Part shown: one piece after another, positions 55,475 to 63,210 of the stretch
Numbering within the stretch: position 1 is the stretch's first letter
Layout of the letters: each line of letters begins with the position of its first letter
IMG/VR virus record: IMGVR_UViG_3300027503_000019
Span: 1-64,000 of that record
Length of the DNA stretch: 64,000 bases
DNA from: a virus
Strand: one strand, 5' to 3'
Made by a program: the position numbers and the translations under genes
The notes under the pieces: model-generated
What the model saw: only the letters and a program-made list of their open reading frames with translations
Database searches by the model: none
Told to the model about the DNA's origin: nothing

Positions 55475-55884
55475 TCCCAGTCTTTGATTATCCGTGAAAC
55501 TTGCCTCTTCAGCGTGTTGTACCTCTTGGCGTCTATCAGATGCAGAACTATGTGGGGGTGGTACTTCGCCATCCTCTTGAGCTTGGTCTTGCTCTGTGGA
55601 TCCATGTACCCCTTCACCTCGTGGTAGCTGACACTGTCATCATTGGCGGTAACACGGAAGTCCGGCAGGTAGCTTCTGGTGCCCCTGCGGATGGCTTCGA
55701 ACCAGAATGTCTCTGGCTCGTGTTCCCACTTCTTGATCTCGCCCAAACCCTTGAGCCACTCCAAGTACCGGGCGTAGTTCGCCTCCCAGCGAGAGCGGTA
55801 GTACTTGCGGATACCGCCGATCACCCGCCAGCCGGCAGAGGTGTTGCTCTTCTTCTTCCTTGGTACTGGAGGCAGTGTCTTCAT
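55471..55884 (-). CDS. PD-(D/E)XK endonuclease (DUF1064-like)
   Basis: 137 residues, ATG at 55884. Lysine-rich start, then YYRSRWEANYARYLEWLKGLGEI (the E of the first helix), FWFEAI, YLPDFRV (D of the PD motif), YHEVKGYMDP (ExK) and a helix SKTKLKRMAKYHP. These match phage nucleases of the DUF1064 type, thought to act on recombination or replication intermediates. ATGA overlaps on both sides. Confidence 0.88.
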   Translation of the reverse strand: MKTLPPVPRKKKSNTSAGWRVIGGIRKYYRSRWEANYARYLEWLKGLGEIKKWEHEPETFWFEAIRRGTRSYLPDFRVTANDDSVSYHEVKGYMDPQSKTKLKRMAKYHPHIVLHLIDAKRYNTLKRQVSRIIKDWE

Positions 55885-56150
55885 CGCTTGATCTTGTTAC
55901 CGCATCCGGGGCAGTAATTGAACCATTCAACAGACTCATTTGAACAGCCTGAACATATGTATCCGTCATATCTGCCACCAATGTCTTCCACCTCTTCCAC
56001 CACCCGCAGCTTGCCGTCGGTGATCAGGCGTTCGTAATGGTCGCGGACTGCAATGCCGCCCAGCTCTGGCGATGAGGACACCTTATACGCATCCCATGCA
56101 ATGTTCCCTGCATCACCATCGCTCAACAGGGGCTTACGTTCGTTACTCAT
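55881..56150 (-). CDS. Phage protein with C-terminal zinc ribbon, paralogue of 5312-5560
   Basis: 89 residues from the ATG at 56150 (MSN; MTMSN at 56156 is also open). The first part, RKPLLSDGDAGNIAWDAYK, IAVRDHYERLITDGKLRVVEEV, matches the protein at 5312-5560. The C-terminus YICSGCSNESVEWFNYCPGCGNKIKR is a four-cysteine ribbon. Widespread in phages, function unknown; the ribbon suggests nucleic-acid or protein contact. Confidence 0.8.
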   Translation of the reverse strand: MSNERKPLLSDGDAGNIAWDAYKVSSSPELGGIAVRDHYERLITDGKLRVVEEVEDIGGRYDGYICSGCSNESVEWFNYCPGCGNKIKR

Positions 56151-56334
56151 GGTCATCAGGTGTTATGGGCCATCCGATGTATGCTATAACGAGAATTGAT
56201 AATCCGGCCCCGAATTGCCCTCCCTTCGGACAGCATTCGGTTTCATTGGTTGCTGCGTCGATGCACAGGATGATGCTTATCACAATCAGTCCTGTCATCA
56301 GTATGCGCTGAAGCTGTCGTTCGTGCTTGCTCAT
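56143..56334 (-). CDS. Small membrane protein
   Basis: 63 residues. Basic start (MSKHERQLQRILMTG), a TM helix (GLIVISIILCIDAA), a loop with two adjacent cysteines and a second TM helix (AGLSILVIAYIGWPI). It overlaps the next start by 8 nt and the previous gene by 4 nt. Unknown function. Confidence 0.65.
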   Translation of the reverse strand: MSKHERQLQRILMTGLIVISIILCIDAATNETECCPKGGQFGAGLSILVIAYIGWPITPDDHE

Positions 56335-56648
56335 TTGCTTATGGCTTCAGATAGGTCGATGTTCCCGAGGTACTTGTAGCTATTGGGGTTGCTGTGGTAC
56401 TCTTCTGAGTCGATCCACAATGGTTCCCGGTATGAATTTTCGTAATTGGACTCATGGACCTTAACGCCACCCCAATAGTATGTATCATCAGGCCCAGTGC
56501 TATTGAGCTGGTGAAAGGTGATCAGCACCTTGTATCCATCGATCTGGAAAATGTCTCCGATGCGGGGCTCAGGGCGCTTGACCTTGACCTCAAATCCATT
56601 GCGCTCAAGAAGGCGCTTTGCTGCTGTGATGTCTTTCTTGCTTGTCAT
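56331..56648 (-). CDS. Unknown protein
   Basis: 105 residues, ATG at 56648 in an ATGA overlap. N-terminal helix (DITAAKRLLERNGFEVKVKRP) then a beta domain (GDIFQIDGYKVLITFHQL, YWGGVKVHES). It resembles small SH3- or PH-like phage proteins but I cannot name a family. Confidence 0.65.
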   Translation of the reverse strand: MTSKKDITAAKRLLERNGFEVKVKRPEPRIGDIFQIDGYKVLITFHQLNSTGPDDTYYWGGVKVHESNYENSYREPLWIDSEEYHSNPNSYKYLGNIDLSEAISK

Positions 56649-56809
56649 TTGTCTGGTTTTAGGTTCGGCGTCTTCAGTCCATCGTCATTGATGTCAGGCA
56701 GCTCTACCAGTGCTTGAATGATGCGAGAGGCGAGCCTCATGCTGACCCTCTTCTGCTCGAGGAGTCTGATGATCATACTGATCTGGGCTTCGGTTATCTC
56801 AGCATCCAT
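56645..56809 (-). CDS. Small helical protein (54 residues)
   Basis: ATG at 56809, 8 nt after the promoter element at 56818-56825, with an ATGA overlap with the next gene. It reads MDAEITEAQISMIIRLLEQK and then a second helix SMRLASRIIQALVEL and a polar end. Function unknown. Confidence 0.6.
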   Translation of the reverse strand: MDAEITEAQISMIIRLLEQKRVSMRLASRIIQALVELPDINDDGLKTPNLKPDK

Positions 56810-56817
56810 TGGTGGGT

Positions 56818-56825
56818 CAAAGCTA
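56818..56825 (-). promoter_or_regulatory. Internal promoter of the right-arm operon
   Basis: Minus-strand TAGCTTTG, overlapping the area just below the stop of 56826-57050 and 8 nt before the ATG at 56809. Confidence 0.55.
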
Positions 56826-57050
56826 CTAACTTCTTTTTACAAATGCAACAGGACACCTTGGTTTGTCTGCTGGTAGCCCACAGGCATCGCAGGCATACAC
56901 TGCTTCATTGGGCCACTGTGGTCTACCATGGGTGCCCTTCTCCATGACCCTTCTTGCTCCGAAGTCAACGTAGGACTTGTAAAGGCCGAATCCGTGACAG
57001 TAGACACACTTATTCGATCCTCGTTTGGGCTGGGTCTTTGTGCGGGTCAT
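56826..57050 (-). CDS. Small zinc-finger-like protein
   Basis: 74 residues from the ATG at 57050. CVYCHGFGLYKSY and later ACDACGLPADKPRCPV give two cysteine pairs that could bind one or two zinc ions, similar to J-domain-type zinc fingers. Basic N-terminus. It overlaps the previous gene by 41 nt; the shorter internal start would remove the first cysteine pair. Confidence 0.65.
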   Translation of the reverse strand: MTRTKTQPKRGSNKCVYCHGFGLYKSYVDFGARRVMEKGTHGRPQWPNEAVYACDACGLPADKPRCPVAFVKRS

Positions 57051-57279
57051 AGGGCTTGCGTTGTTTCTTCAATAGCTTCTTTGCCTTGAGCTTGGCGTCG
57101 ACCTCATTCATGGCTCCTTCCAGTGTCGTGGCCAGAAGAACGATCCTATCCAAGTCCTTGGCAACCTTGGTCCCATCCTTCATCACATCGAGGATCTTCT
57201 TGGACTTCCATGCTTCAAAGTGGCCATCGGCGTCAGACTGCCAGATGTTGTACTCCCGGTAGGTTGTGATGTGTTTCAT
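57010..57279 (-). CDS. Unknown protein, lysine-rich C-terminus
   Basis: 89 residues, ATG at 57279. YREYNIWQSDADGHFEAWKS is a phage-protein style beta hairpin, followed by helices and a KAKKLLKKQRK patch. Unknown function. Confidence 0.65.
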   Translation of the reverse strand: MKHITTYREYNIWQSDADGHFEAWKSKKILDVMKDGTKVAKDLDRIVLLATTLEGAMNEVDAKLKAKKLLKKQRKPYDPHKDPAQTRIE

Positions 57280-57536
57280 CGCTTGGTTTTTTCAAGGCTT
57301 GCTATTGCTACCCACAAATTTCCAACCCTTGTCACGATGTCGCACAGATCCTGAAATCGCTCTCCGGCAATGGGGAGGTCTTGATCTGGCCACCATTCAT
57401 CCATGTGGTTGAACATGTCGTTGTCGATGGATGTCCCATGGCTCGGGCTATCAATGTCATTACTCGTGGCCAAGTAGTCAAGCTCTCGCTTGATAGCTTC
57501 AATGACGCGCTTTTGGAAGTCTGTTGGTTTGCTCAT
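57276..57536 (-). CDS. Unknown acidic protein
   Basis: 86 residues, ATG at 57536 in an ATGA overlap. N-terminal helix FQKRVIEAIKRELDYLATS, an acidic linker and a C-terminal helix RFQDLCDIVTRVGNLWVAIA. No motif recognised. Confidence 0.65.
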   Translation of the reverse strand: MSKPTDFQKRVIEAIKRELDYLATSNDIDSPSHGTSIDNDMFNHMDEWWPDQDLPIAGERFQDLCDIVTRVGNLWVAIASLEKTKR

Positions 57537-57727
57537 GGTTCAGGGATGTATTCACGGATTGTTTTCTCGGGGTAGCCGTAGGCGATCAGGGCTATTGCCA
57601 CCAGCTCCAATGCGTGCTCGGCACCGGGGTCCTGCATTGGGTGCTCAATGACAACCCTGTGGTGGTATTCGGATGGGAGGGCCGGCTTGAGACCATCGTC
57701 TCCGGTTGGTTCGATGGTAATCTTCAT
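57533..57727 (-). CDS. Unknown small protein
   Basis: 64 residues from the ATG at 57727, overlapping the membrane protein stop (ATGA). Beta-rich start (MKITIEPTGDDG), then HRVVIEHP and a helix HALELVAIALIAYGYPEKTI. A small phage protein with no assigned family. Confidence 0.65.
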   Translation of the reverse strand: MKITIEPTGDDGLKPALPSEYHHRVVIEHPMQDPGAEHALELVAIALIAYGYPEKTIREYIPEP

Positions 57728-57912
57728 GGCAGCTGGGTGATGATGTAGAACAGGATTGCAGCCAGCGCAGGAGGAATGAGGCTGACGCTCCAGCCACCCC
57801 TTGGATACGGCATGGCCATGATCAGCGCAGCGCTTACAAGCTGGGCCATGAACACGAGTGTACAAAGCAGCGCCAGCGCCCATAGGATGATCTTCAGAAT
57901 GAGTAGTGCCAT
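57724..57912 (-). CDS. Small two-helix membrane protein
   Basis: 62 residues. Almost entirely hydrophobic: LLILKIILWALALLCTLVF and VSLIPPALAAILFYIITQL flank a short loop. Starts 4 nt after the primase-like gene. Function unknown. Confidence 0.65.
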   Translation of the reverse strand: MALLILKIILWALALLCTLVFMAQLVSAALIMAMPYPRGGWSVSLIPPALAAILFYIITQLP

Positions 57913-57916
57913 TGAC

Positions 57917-59086
57917 TTACAGTTGTTTGATGGTTAGTTTGCTTGTATCGATGTCGCACTCTTGGACGAGTGCTTGCACTCCCGGTTGGTTCAGTATCCG
58001 GTCCAGAGGTGATTCAATGGGCGGGGCGTCAATGAGAACAAGGGGTATCCCGGCAAAGGTGCTTTCATCGCCATCGCCCTCCCATACAGGCTTAGGCTCT
58101 TTTTCTACCGGGCTTGGCGGTAGGCTTGGGAGCAACTCAATGCCAAGCGCTTCGAACTTGTTCTCCGGCAGCAGGAAGTCAGCGATGTCATCCCCGGAAG
58201 GAGCCCCGATGGCCTCGAGGATATCCGAGACGTGGCAAGAGGCCAGCATGGGCTCGATATTCAGCGCCCGGACAGACCACTCTTCGAACATCCCAGAGTC
58301 CGGGAAGATGACCACATCCCTGCCGGCCAAGCACATGGACCTCTCTACGTTCAGAGACTGAGCACCCCCTGTGGCCAGCCATACATGGGACTGATACAGG
58401 CAGGAGCAGATCAGGGCTGTCTTCTCGCTTTCCACCAGCGCTACTGGCTTGTCTGGGTACTCGTTCAGCAGGTGTGTTCCGAAGTACACCTGAGCGCACC
58501 CGATGTCCTCCATGGACTGCTTGGTGACAATGGAGTGGATCCAGTTGGCCCTGACGTCCTTCCTGCGTTTACCTGTTTCCGGGTCGTACTGGATGACCTT
58601 GCCAGAGCGGTGTTTGCCGTCCAGTCCGATCTGCCAGAAAACCGTAGCACCATGCAGATCGGGGTGGTTCCTACCCATGGGGTATGTACCGCAGCCATAC
58701 CCCTGGAATGCTTGCGTGGCCGTTACTTCATCCAGATGTGTCCGAAGCCAGTTCAGTAGGTTGTTGTCAAAGTGCTTCTTGTTCGTGTACTCCACGAACT
58801 CTTCTGGACAGCGCCAGTCTGTTCTACGTGGCGGTGGTGTTGGTATGTGCATGATCTCAGTGTCTTGTACTACGGCGCCATCAGCGATCCACTGCTTGGC
58901 AGAGTAGTAGTATCCGCAGTTGTTCTCTCTGTCGCATGACCCTACGTGCTCTGGCAGTAGTTCGCCAGTGTGCCTGTCCAGATACCTCCTATACACGCCC
59001 CTGTGACCACAGGATGGACACACTTCCTTCTTCACCTTGTGGGCGAGGACGAATCGTGCATTGGGGTTTCTGAGGGCTCCACTCAT
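57917..59086 (-). CDS. DUF6371/Toprim-like primase-type protein
   Basis: 389 residues. N-terminal zinc finger with C23, C26, C51 and C57 (VCPSCGH ... SCDRENNCGYY), followed by a region WLRTHLDEVTATQAFQGYGCGTYP typical of DUF6371. A Toprim-like core follows: ALVESEKTALICS with the glutamate, LATGGAQSL, and DVVIFPDSG with aspartates. The combination is seen in primases of Bacteroidota mobile elements and phages. It lies next to the DnaB helicase gene, supporting a primase role in the replisome. The C-terminal 80 residues are poorly conserved-looking and may bind the helicase. Confidence 0.82.
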   Translation of the reverse strand: MSGALRNPNARFVLAHKVKKEVCPSCGHRGVYRRYLDRHTGELLPEHVGSCDRENNCGYYYSAKQWIADGAVVQDTEIMHIPTPPPRRTDWRCPEEFVEYTNKKHFDNNLLNWLRTHLDEVTATQAFQGYGCGTYPMGRNHPDLHGATVFWQIGLDGKHRSGKVIQYDPETGKRRKDVRANWIHSIVTKQSMEDIGCAQVYFGTHLLNEYPDKPVALVESEKTALICSCLYQSHVWLATGGAQSLNVERSMCLAGRDVVIFPDSGMFEEWSVRALNIEPMLASCHVSDILEAIGAPSGDDIADFLLPENKFEALGIELLPSLPPSPVEKEPKPVWEGDGDESTFAGIPLVLIDAPPIESPLDRILNQPGVQALVQECDIDTSKLTIKQL

Positions 59087-59328
59087 GGCTTTGGCGACTC
59101 AGGAAGTGGCATCCAATGGGTGACCATCGATCCAGCGCCTTCGAATACTCCGAACCAGTAGCCATCGCCGACCACTTCGCCGTACTCGGGGCAGGTCGCC
59201 CACCACTCCTCTCTTCCCCCAACCTCTCTTCGCTCGGCAATAATGGGGGTCGTGTCGTATTGTATTAGCGCCAGCACCAAGGTCATTGGCGGGGGCATCC
59301 TGTCCTTGACGCTTATCCAGTTGCTCAT
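59083..59328 (-). CDS. DUF551 protein
   Basis: 81 residues. Begins WISVKDRMPPPMTLVLAL and ends VTHWMPLPESPK, the two hallmark ends of DUF551, a small phage/prophage domain of unknown function. Its start overlaps the helicase stop (ATGA) and its stop overlaps the primase-like start. Confidence 0.88.
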   Translation of the reverse strand: MSNWISVKDRMPPPMTLVLALIQYDTTPIIAERREVGGREEWWATCPEYGEVVGDGYWFGVFEGAGSMVTHWMPLPESPKP

Positions 59329-61700
59329 TGCTCGCTTCTGTCTTGTGTTGAGTATCCCATGTTGAATCCAGCGTGTGTGATGCGCTGTGTTGGCCCGTGT
59401 AGCAGGAGCGTCTCTGCGAAGAACGGACCCTTTCGGTTCTTCACTGCTTCGATGCGGATCAGCTTCTCTTCTCCCGGAGGGCCATCGGTTGCTTCTGGCG
59501 TCAGGATAACGACCGTGTGTGCATCGTGCCCGATCTGCCCAGAGTGCTTCAGGTGGTCAAGCCCCTTCTTGCTGGCGTTGTGATCTCGGGCCAGCACAGA
59601 CAGGGCAACTGTTGCAACCCCCGTGGCCTTGGTTACAGCTGTCAGGGTTTCGGAAGCGTGTGAGACCTTGTCGATCTTGGATGACACAGCCTTGTCCTTG
59701 CTGCCGATGCGCTGGATGTAATCAACGAACACCACCTCGCACCCATATGTGGCCACGAAGTCATTGTACAGGCCGTGCAGTTCCTCTGCCGATACGAATG
59801 CCGGGTCGACCACATGTATCCTCTCGTACAGATCCTTATTGGCCACCATGTAGTTGTACAGGATCTGGCGCTCTCCATCAGACATTGTGTTATCCTCGAT
59901 CCTCTCGTGAGGAACGCCGCACTCCATTGCTGCAGCCCTGTACGTCAACTCATCTGTAGACATCTCGATGCTGATCACCCCCACATGGGATCCTTGCTTG
60001 GCGATGGACAGAACCATGTTTACCATGAGGGCGGTGTTGTGAGTCACAATGAAGTCGTCGGTGACGTACAAGTGGTCCGGAGAGTCGACAGCGATGCACT
60101 GGCACTCCTTCTCACCGACATACTCTACCGACTTAATGGACCTGTGATTGTGAACCTGCGTCCCGCGCCACCTCGCAAGGTGTTTCTCGGACGATACGGG
60201 GATGATTCCGCTCGGGAACTGAATGCTCATCCTGTATGACACCCGGCCCGTCAGTCGCTGACCCTTGTATGTGTACTTTGGTATCCTTGGCTTAATGGAC
60301 ACGATTCCGCCAAGAGACCTGCACAAGAATGCAACATCCCTTGACAGCTGCTCGGACGAAGTGGTGTATTCTATTCGCTGACCGCGCTGGCACACACTCC
60401 CATCTGTGTCAAACAGCCCCCTGACAAGCTCAATCCTATCATCGACGGCAGCCATGAGATACCGCTTGGGTATGAACTTTTCCCAAGACCTGCACTCGCC
60501 AAGACCGAGCTCATTCATCGCCATCTTTGTGTACGATGGAGATGTAGTTCTTATTTTTCTGATTATGTAGCAGGTTATCCCGTCACTGGCTACATTCATT
60601 TTATCCCCGTCGTGAAGGAGTGATGACACCCTGCTCTGAATATCTGGCTCAGGGTTATGGAGCTTAATAGATACTCGCATAGATGCATCGCCAATCAAGA
60701 CGCCAAGAACATACGGATGAATGGGTAGCATGTTGCCCTGATGCTGCCATTGCACAAGCGGGGTGTGTGGTATTGCGTGGTTACATGCATTACTACGACT
60801 CTCTCTCTTCAACGAATGCCTGATCTGGTTGAGCGTGCGGACCCTCCCGTGACCAAGCCTCTTCCTGTCATTCATAGTGCTGGTGAGCCACAGATGATCA
60901 TCGGTACACTCTGTACTGCAACCATCGGTAGTGGTGACCTTGTAGACCGGCATAACGCCCTGCGGGAAAATGCCAACCACCCTTGTGGTGCCGCCCGATG
61001 CCGAGGTGATGACATCCCCCGCCTTCAGAGACCCCATGGTGACAAACCCACTTGGCGTGAGGATCTTTGCGTCAAGGGGCTGCGCCTTCCCTGACCCAGA
61101 GTCGCCGCCGATCACCGTGTAGCTGCCCTTACGTATCTTCCAGTAGTCATCCAGCCTCCCAAGCCCCGGACGCCACACTGTATCGTGTCCAGACCTCTCA
61201 ATAGCCCGCTGCATGGACTCCACCAAGGTCTCGGACTTCTTGCCCACCACCTCGTGGTGAGACATGACGAACTCGTTGATCTTGTGCATCGCACCAGCGA
61301 GGCCGTTCTTGATCGCCTCTGGCTTCTGGAGGTACTCTGTCAGGTCTCCGAGCTGCTTCTGCGCCATCAGCTGACCAAGCCCGTTGATCAGGTGCTTGGC
61401 ATTCGCCAGTGGCGGAAGCTGCTCAATGGCAGCAAGGGTGTTCTCGGCATCATCCCTTGTCATCACCCCTGACGAAGTGAGGTCCAGATGAAGGGTCTGG
61501 TGCGTTACAGTCATCCCGGCGAAATGCAGCCTCTGGAACGACTTGAACACAGCAAGGGTGTCCTCGTGAGCAAAGTGGTGCGACGTGGCCTCTGTAGCGA
61601 TAACGCGGGCCGTAGCCCTGTCGTACATCCCCCTGAGAAGACCAAGCTCGTACGGCCTTGTATCTACAACTGCTTTTGGCTTTGGTTTCTGTGCTGTCAT
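59325..61700 (-). CDS. dnaB: Replicative DnaB-type helicase interrupted by an intein
   Basis: 791 residues as encoded; 441 after removal of the intein at residues 206-555. The N-terminal domain (about 20-130) matches DnaB N-terminal helices. The RecA-like core begins YTVIGGDSGSGK, where the intein splits the Walker A motif after the lysine; it resumes TALMVNMVLSIAKQG. Downstream are VGVISIEMSTDELTYRAAAM, EVVFVDYIQRIGS (Walker B, D) and TVALSVLARDHNASKKG. The enzyme unwinds DNA at the replication fork. Activity requires splicing because the P-loop threonine follows the intein. Confidence 0.93.
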   Translation of the reverse strand: MTAQKPKPKAVVDTRPYELGLLRGMYDRATARVIATEATSHHFAHEDTLAVFKSFQRLHFAGMTVTHQTLHLDLTSSGVMTRDDAENTLAAIEQLPPLANAKHLINGLGQLMAQKQLGDLTEYLQKPEAIKNGLAGAMHKINEFVMSHHEVVGKKSETLVESMQRAIERSGHDTVWRPGLGRLDDYWKIRKGSYTVIGGDSGSGKAQPLDAKILTPSGFVTMGSLKAGDVITSASGGTTRVVGIFPQGVMPVYKVTTTDGCSTECTDDHLWLTSTMNDRKRLGHGRVRTLNQIRHSLKRESRSNACNHAIPHTPLVQWQHQGNMLPIHPYVLGVLIGDASMRVSIKLHNPEPDIQSRVSSLLHDGDKMNVASDGITCYIIRKIRTTSPSYTKMAMNELGLGECRSWEKFIPKRYLMAAVDDRIELVRGLFDTDGSVCQRGQRIEYTTSSEQLSRDVAFLCRSLGGIVSIKPRIPKYTYKGQRLTGRVSYRMSIQFPSGIIPVSSEKHLARWRGTQVHNHRSIKSVEYVGEKECQCIAVDSPDHLYVTDDFIVTHNTALMVNMVLSIAKQGSHVGVISIEMSTDELTYRAAAMECGVPHERIEDNTMSDGERQILYNYMVANKDLYERIHVVDPAFVSAEELHGLYNDFVATYGCEVVFVDYIQRIGSKDKAVSSKIDKVSHASETLTAVTKATGVATVALSVLARDHNASKKGLDHLKHSGQIGHDAHTVVILTPEATDGPPGEEKLIRIEAVKNRKGPFFAETLLLHGPTQRITHAGFNMGYSTQDRSEQ
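60036..61085 (-). mobile_element. Class 3 intein with LAGLIDADG endonuclease in the helicase P-loop
   Basis: 350 residues, inserted between K205 and T556 of the helicase precursor. First residue is alanine (AQPLDAKILTPSG) instead of Cys or Ser. Splicing blocks: TECTDDHLWLT (block B, H269, W271), CIAVDSPDHLYV (block F, C535), VTHN (block G, T553) with T556 as +1. Alanine 1 with W at B:12, C at F:4 and T at G:5 is the WCT signature of class 3 inteins, which start splicing from the block F cysteine. In between is a LAGLIDADG homing endonuclease (HPYVLGVLIGDAS and LVRGLFDTDGSV). Confidence 0.88.
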
Positions 61701-61701
61701 G

Positions 61702-62646
61702 CTATACTACTCTGAATGCTCCGTCTCGCTTCAACTTCTCGATCAGCCTCCTCTCTTCCTCGGTGTAGTTGACGGGCACAATATAGCCACCGGGGTCGTC
61801 TCCAGACTTGCGCCTTGGCAGAACGGCTTTCTTGCCCCCTCTGGTCCATGCATCGCTGATGCTCTCCGTCATGTTGCTCTCGGTTATCTCAGGGAACCTC
61901 GGAGCAATGCCAAGCGTCTCACACGCGGCACGATATATGGAGTTTGACATCAGCTCTGACTTTGCCCTTATCGTAAAGACCTTGACCGCATACACGGCAG
62001 TCGAGTGATCTCTACCACCAATGGTAGACCCAACAAAGTCCAATGGCAATCCATAGTGCTTTCGCAGGATGAACATGCAGCAGTGCCTTGCGGTAATAAT
62101 GTCGGAGAACCTCTCTACACCATGTATGGCCTCTGCTATGATCCACAGTCCGTTTTCCTGCGCTGCTTTGATTACCGCGTCGACAACGGTGTTGGCTATT
62201 TCGCCGGCCTTGGTCTGGTCTACGCCGCCGGGCCCAAGGGGAGAGTACACCTCTTCTACACCAAGCCCATTACACAGCTCCTTGTAGATCCTTTGCTCTG
62301 GGCTCCGTGCGGCGTCCTTTCGCCTAACCTTGCTCATCATCTTCCTTAGGACGGTGGACGACTGTATGTTCATCGCCTTTGCTATGGCCACATTCTTGAA
62401 CCCGTAGTGGTTGTGCAGCACATAGCATATCGCGGCCCTCACTGCTGGAAGGGCTGGGTTGCCGATCGGGAAGCGTACAATATCCTTGGTGGAGTAGATC
62501 CCCCTCTTCTCAAGGATAGAGATACACTTGGCGATCACCCTCTCGATGCTCTTGTTTGGCGAGTATGCTCTCATTTGCTCTGAAGTTTGGCGCTCGCGTT
62601 CATTGCTTGGATGCATGGCTTCGGCACATTCCTTATTCGTGTTCAT
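61702..62646 (-). CDS. Replication initiator-like protein with DnaA domain IV motifs
   Basis: 314 residues from the ATG at 62646, which overlaps the previous stop (ATGA). Residues about 186-225 read ARHCCMFILRKHYGLPLDFVG and then IGGRDHSTAVYAVKVF, the DnaA domain IV form that binds DnaA boxes. Residues about 69-104 (AICYVLHNHYGFKNVAIAKAM ... STVLRKM) look like a degenerate second copy. There is no Walker A or AAA+ domain. It directly precedes the helicase gene, so a role in origin recognition or helicase loading is likely (inference). Confidence 0.8.
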   Translation of the reverse strand: MNTNKECAEAMHPSNERERQTSEQMRAYSPNKSIERVIAKCISILEKRGIYSTKDIVRFPIGNPALPAVRAAICYVLHNHYGFKNVAIAKAMNIQSSTVLRKMMSKVRRKDAARSPEQRIYKELCNGLGVEEVYSPLGPGGVDQTKAGEIANTVVDAVIKAAQENGLWIIAEAIHGVERFSDIITARHCCMFILRKHYGLPLDFVGSTIGGRDHSTAVYAVKVFTIRAKSELMSNSIYRAACETLGIAPRFPEITESNMTESISDAWTRGGKKAVLPRRKSGDDPGGYIVPVNYTEEERRLIEKLKRDGAFRVV

Positions 62647-62804
62647 GGCTTTGCTTGTTTTACCCACCCCCAGTCCACATCCCTCCGTGCATGAATAGAC
62701 ACCCTCATGGTCTTTGACCACCTGAGGTATGCTGCTTCGCTATGGTATGGTGGGCGTTGCGGGGGGTATGTGGTTCGCTTGATCTTCAGTCGAGTTGATT
62801 CCAT
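62643..62804 (-). CDS. Small basic protein (53 residues)
   Basis: ATG at 62804, with ATGA overlap to the initiator. It reads MESTRLKIKRTTYPPQRP, then YHSEAAYLRWSKTMRV and WGWVKQAKP at the end. Basic and aromatic, possibly nucleic-acid binding. Supported by overlap and coding quality. Confidence 0.6.
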   Translation of the reverse strand: MESTRLKIKRTTYPPQRPPYHSEAAYLRWSKTMRVSIHARRDVDWGWVKQAKP

Positions 62805-62876
62805 TTGCTTTCGTTTGTAGTCGTTTGCTTTACGGACTTGCGTTTATTTGGTAGATGGTGGCAATGCGAATTACCA

Positions 62877-63092
62877 TCACCAGAATTGATTGACCCACGC
62901 ATGGCCCGGTGCATCATCATCGCTGTCGCTGTCATCCACGGAGACCGTACCCACCACTCGCTTGCATTCTGGGCAGTAGGCTTCATCCCCATCGTGGACA
63001 AGTTCGCCCTCTTCGCAGTCTGTTCGTATCACAAGATCACCACCGCACTCGTCGCAGTTGTCGTGCGGCCACTCTTTTTCAAGTTTGCTCAT
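62877..63092 (-). CDS. Zinc-ribbon protein of unknown function
   Basis: 71 residues from the ATG at 63092 (MSKLEKEWPHDNCDECGG). CDECGGDLVIRTDCEEGELV and YCPECKRVVGTVSV make a four-cysteine ribbon; the end is acidic (DDSDSDDDAP). First phage gene of the leftward replication operon after the methyltransferase cassette, 58 nt below the cassette boundary. Confidence 0.75.
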   Translation of the reverse strand: MSKLEKEWPHDNCDECGGDLVIRTDCEEGELVHDGDEAYCPECKRVVGTVSVDDSDSDDDAPGHAWVNQFW

Positions 63093-63149
63093 GTTCGTCG
63101 TTGTTAATTGTAAGCCAATGACCCCAATACCTGAAGAGAAAAGAACGGG

Positions 63150-63210
63150 GGCCAACTACGGCTTGTCGCCATTGCAGAGCCAACGGCGTCAAGCAATGTC
63201 CGTTATAAGC
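63150..63210 (-). other. attC-like recombination site at the 3' end of the methyltransferase cassette
   Basis: On the minus strand: R'' TTATAAC (63208-63202), inner arms GCTTGACGCC (63194-63185) and GGCGACAAGC (63170-63161) pairing with one mismatch, then R' GTTGGCC (63156-63150). 61 bp, hairpin-forming, with the GTT core. The methyltransferase stop codon lies inside R'', as usual in gene cassettes. Confidence 0.7.

Noticed and set aside
62786-63001. 71-residue minus-strand frame overlapping two genes
   Set aside because: Overlaps both the 62643-62804 gene and the cysteine-ribbon gene in other frames; both of those have better coding features and couplings.
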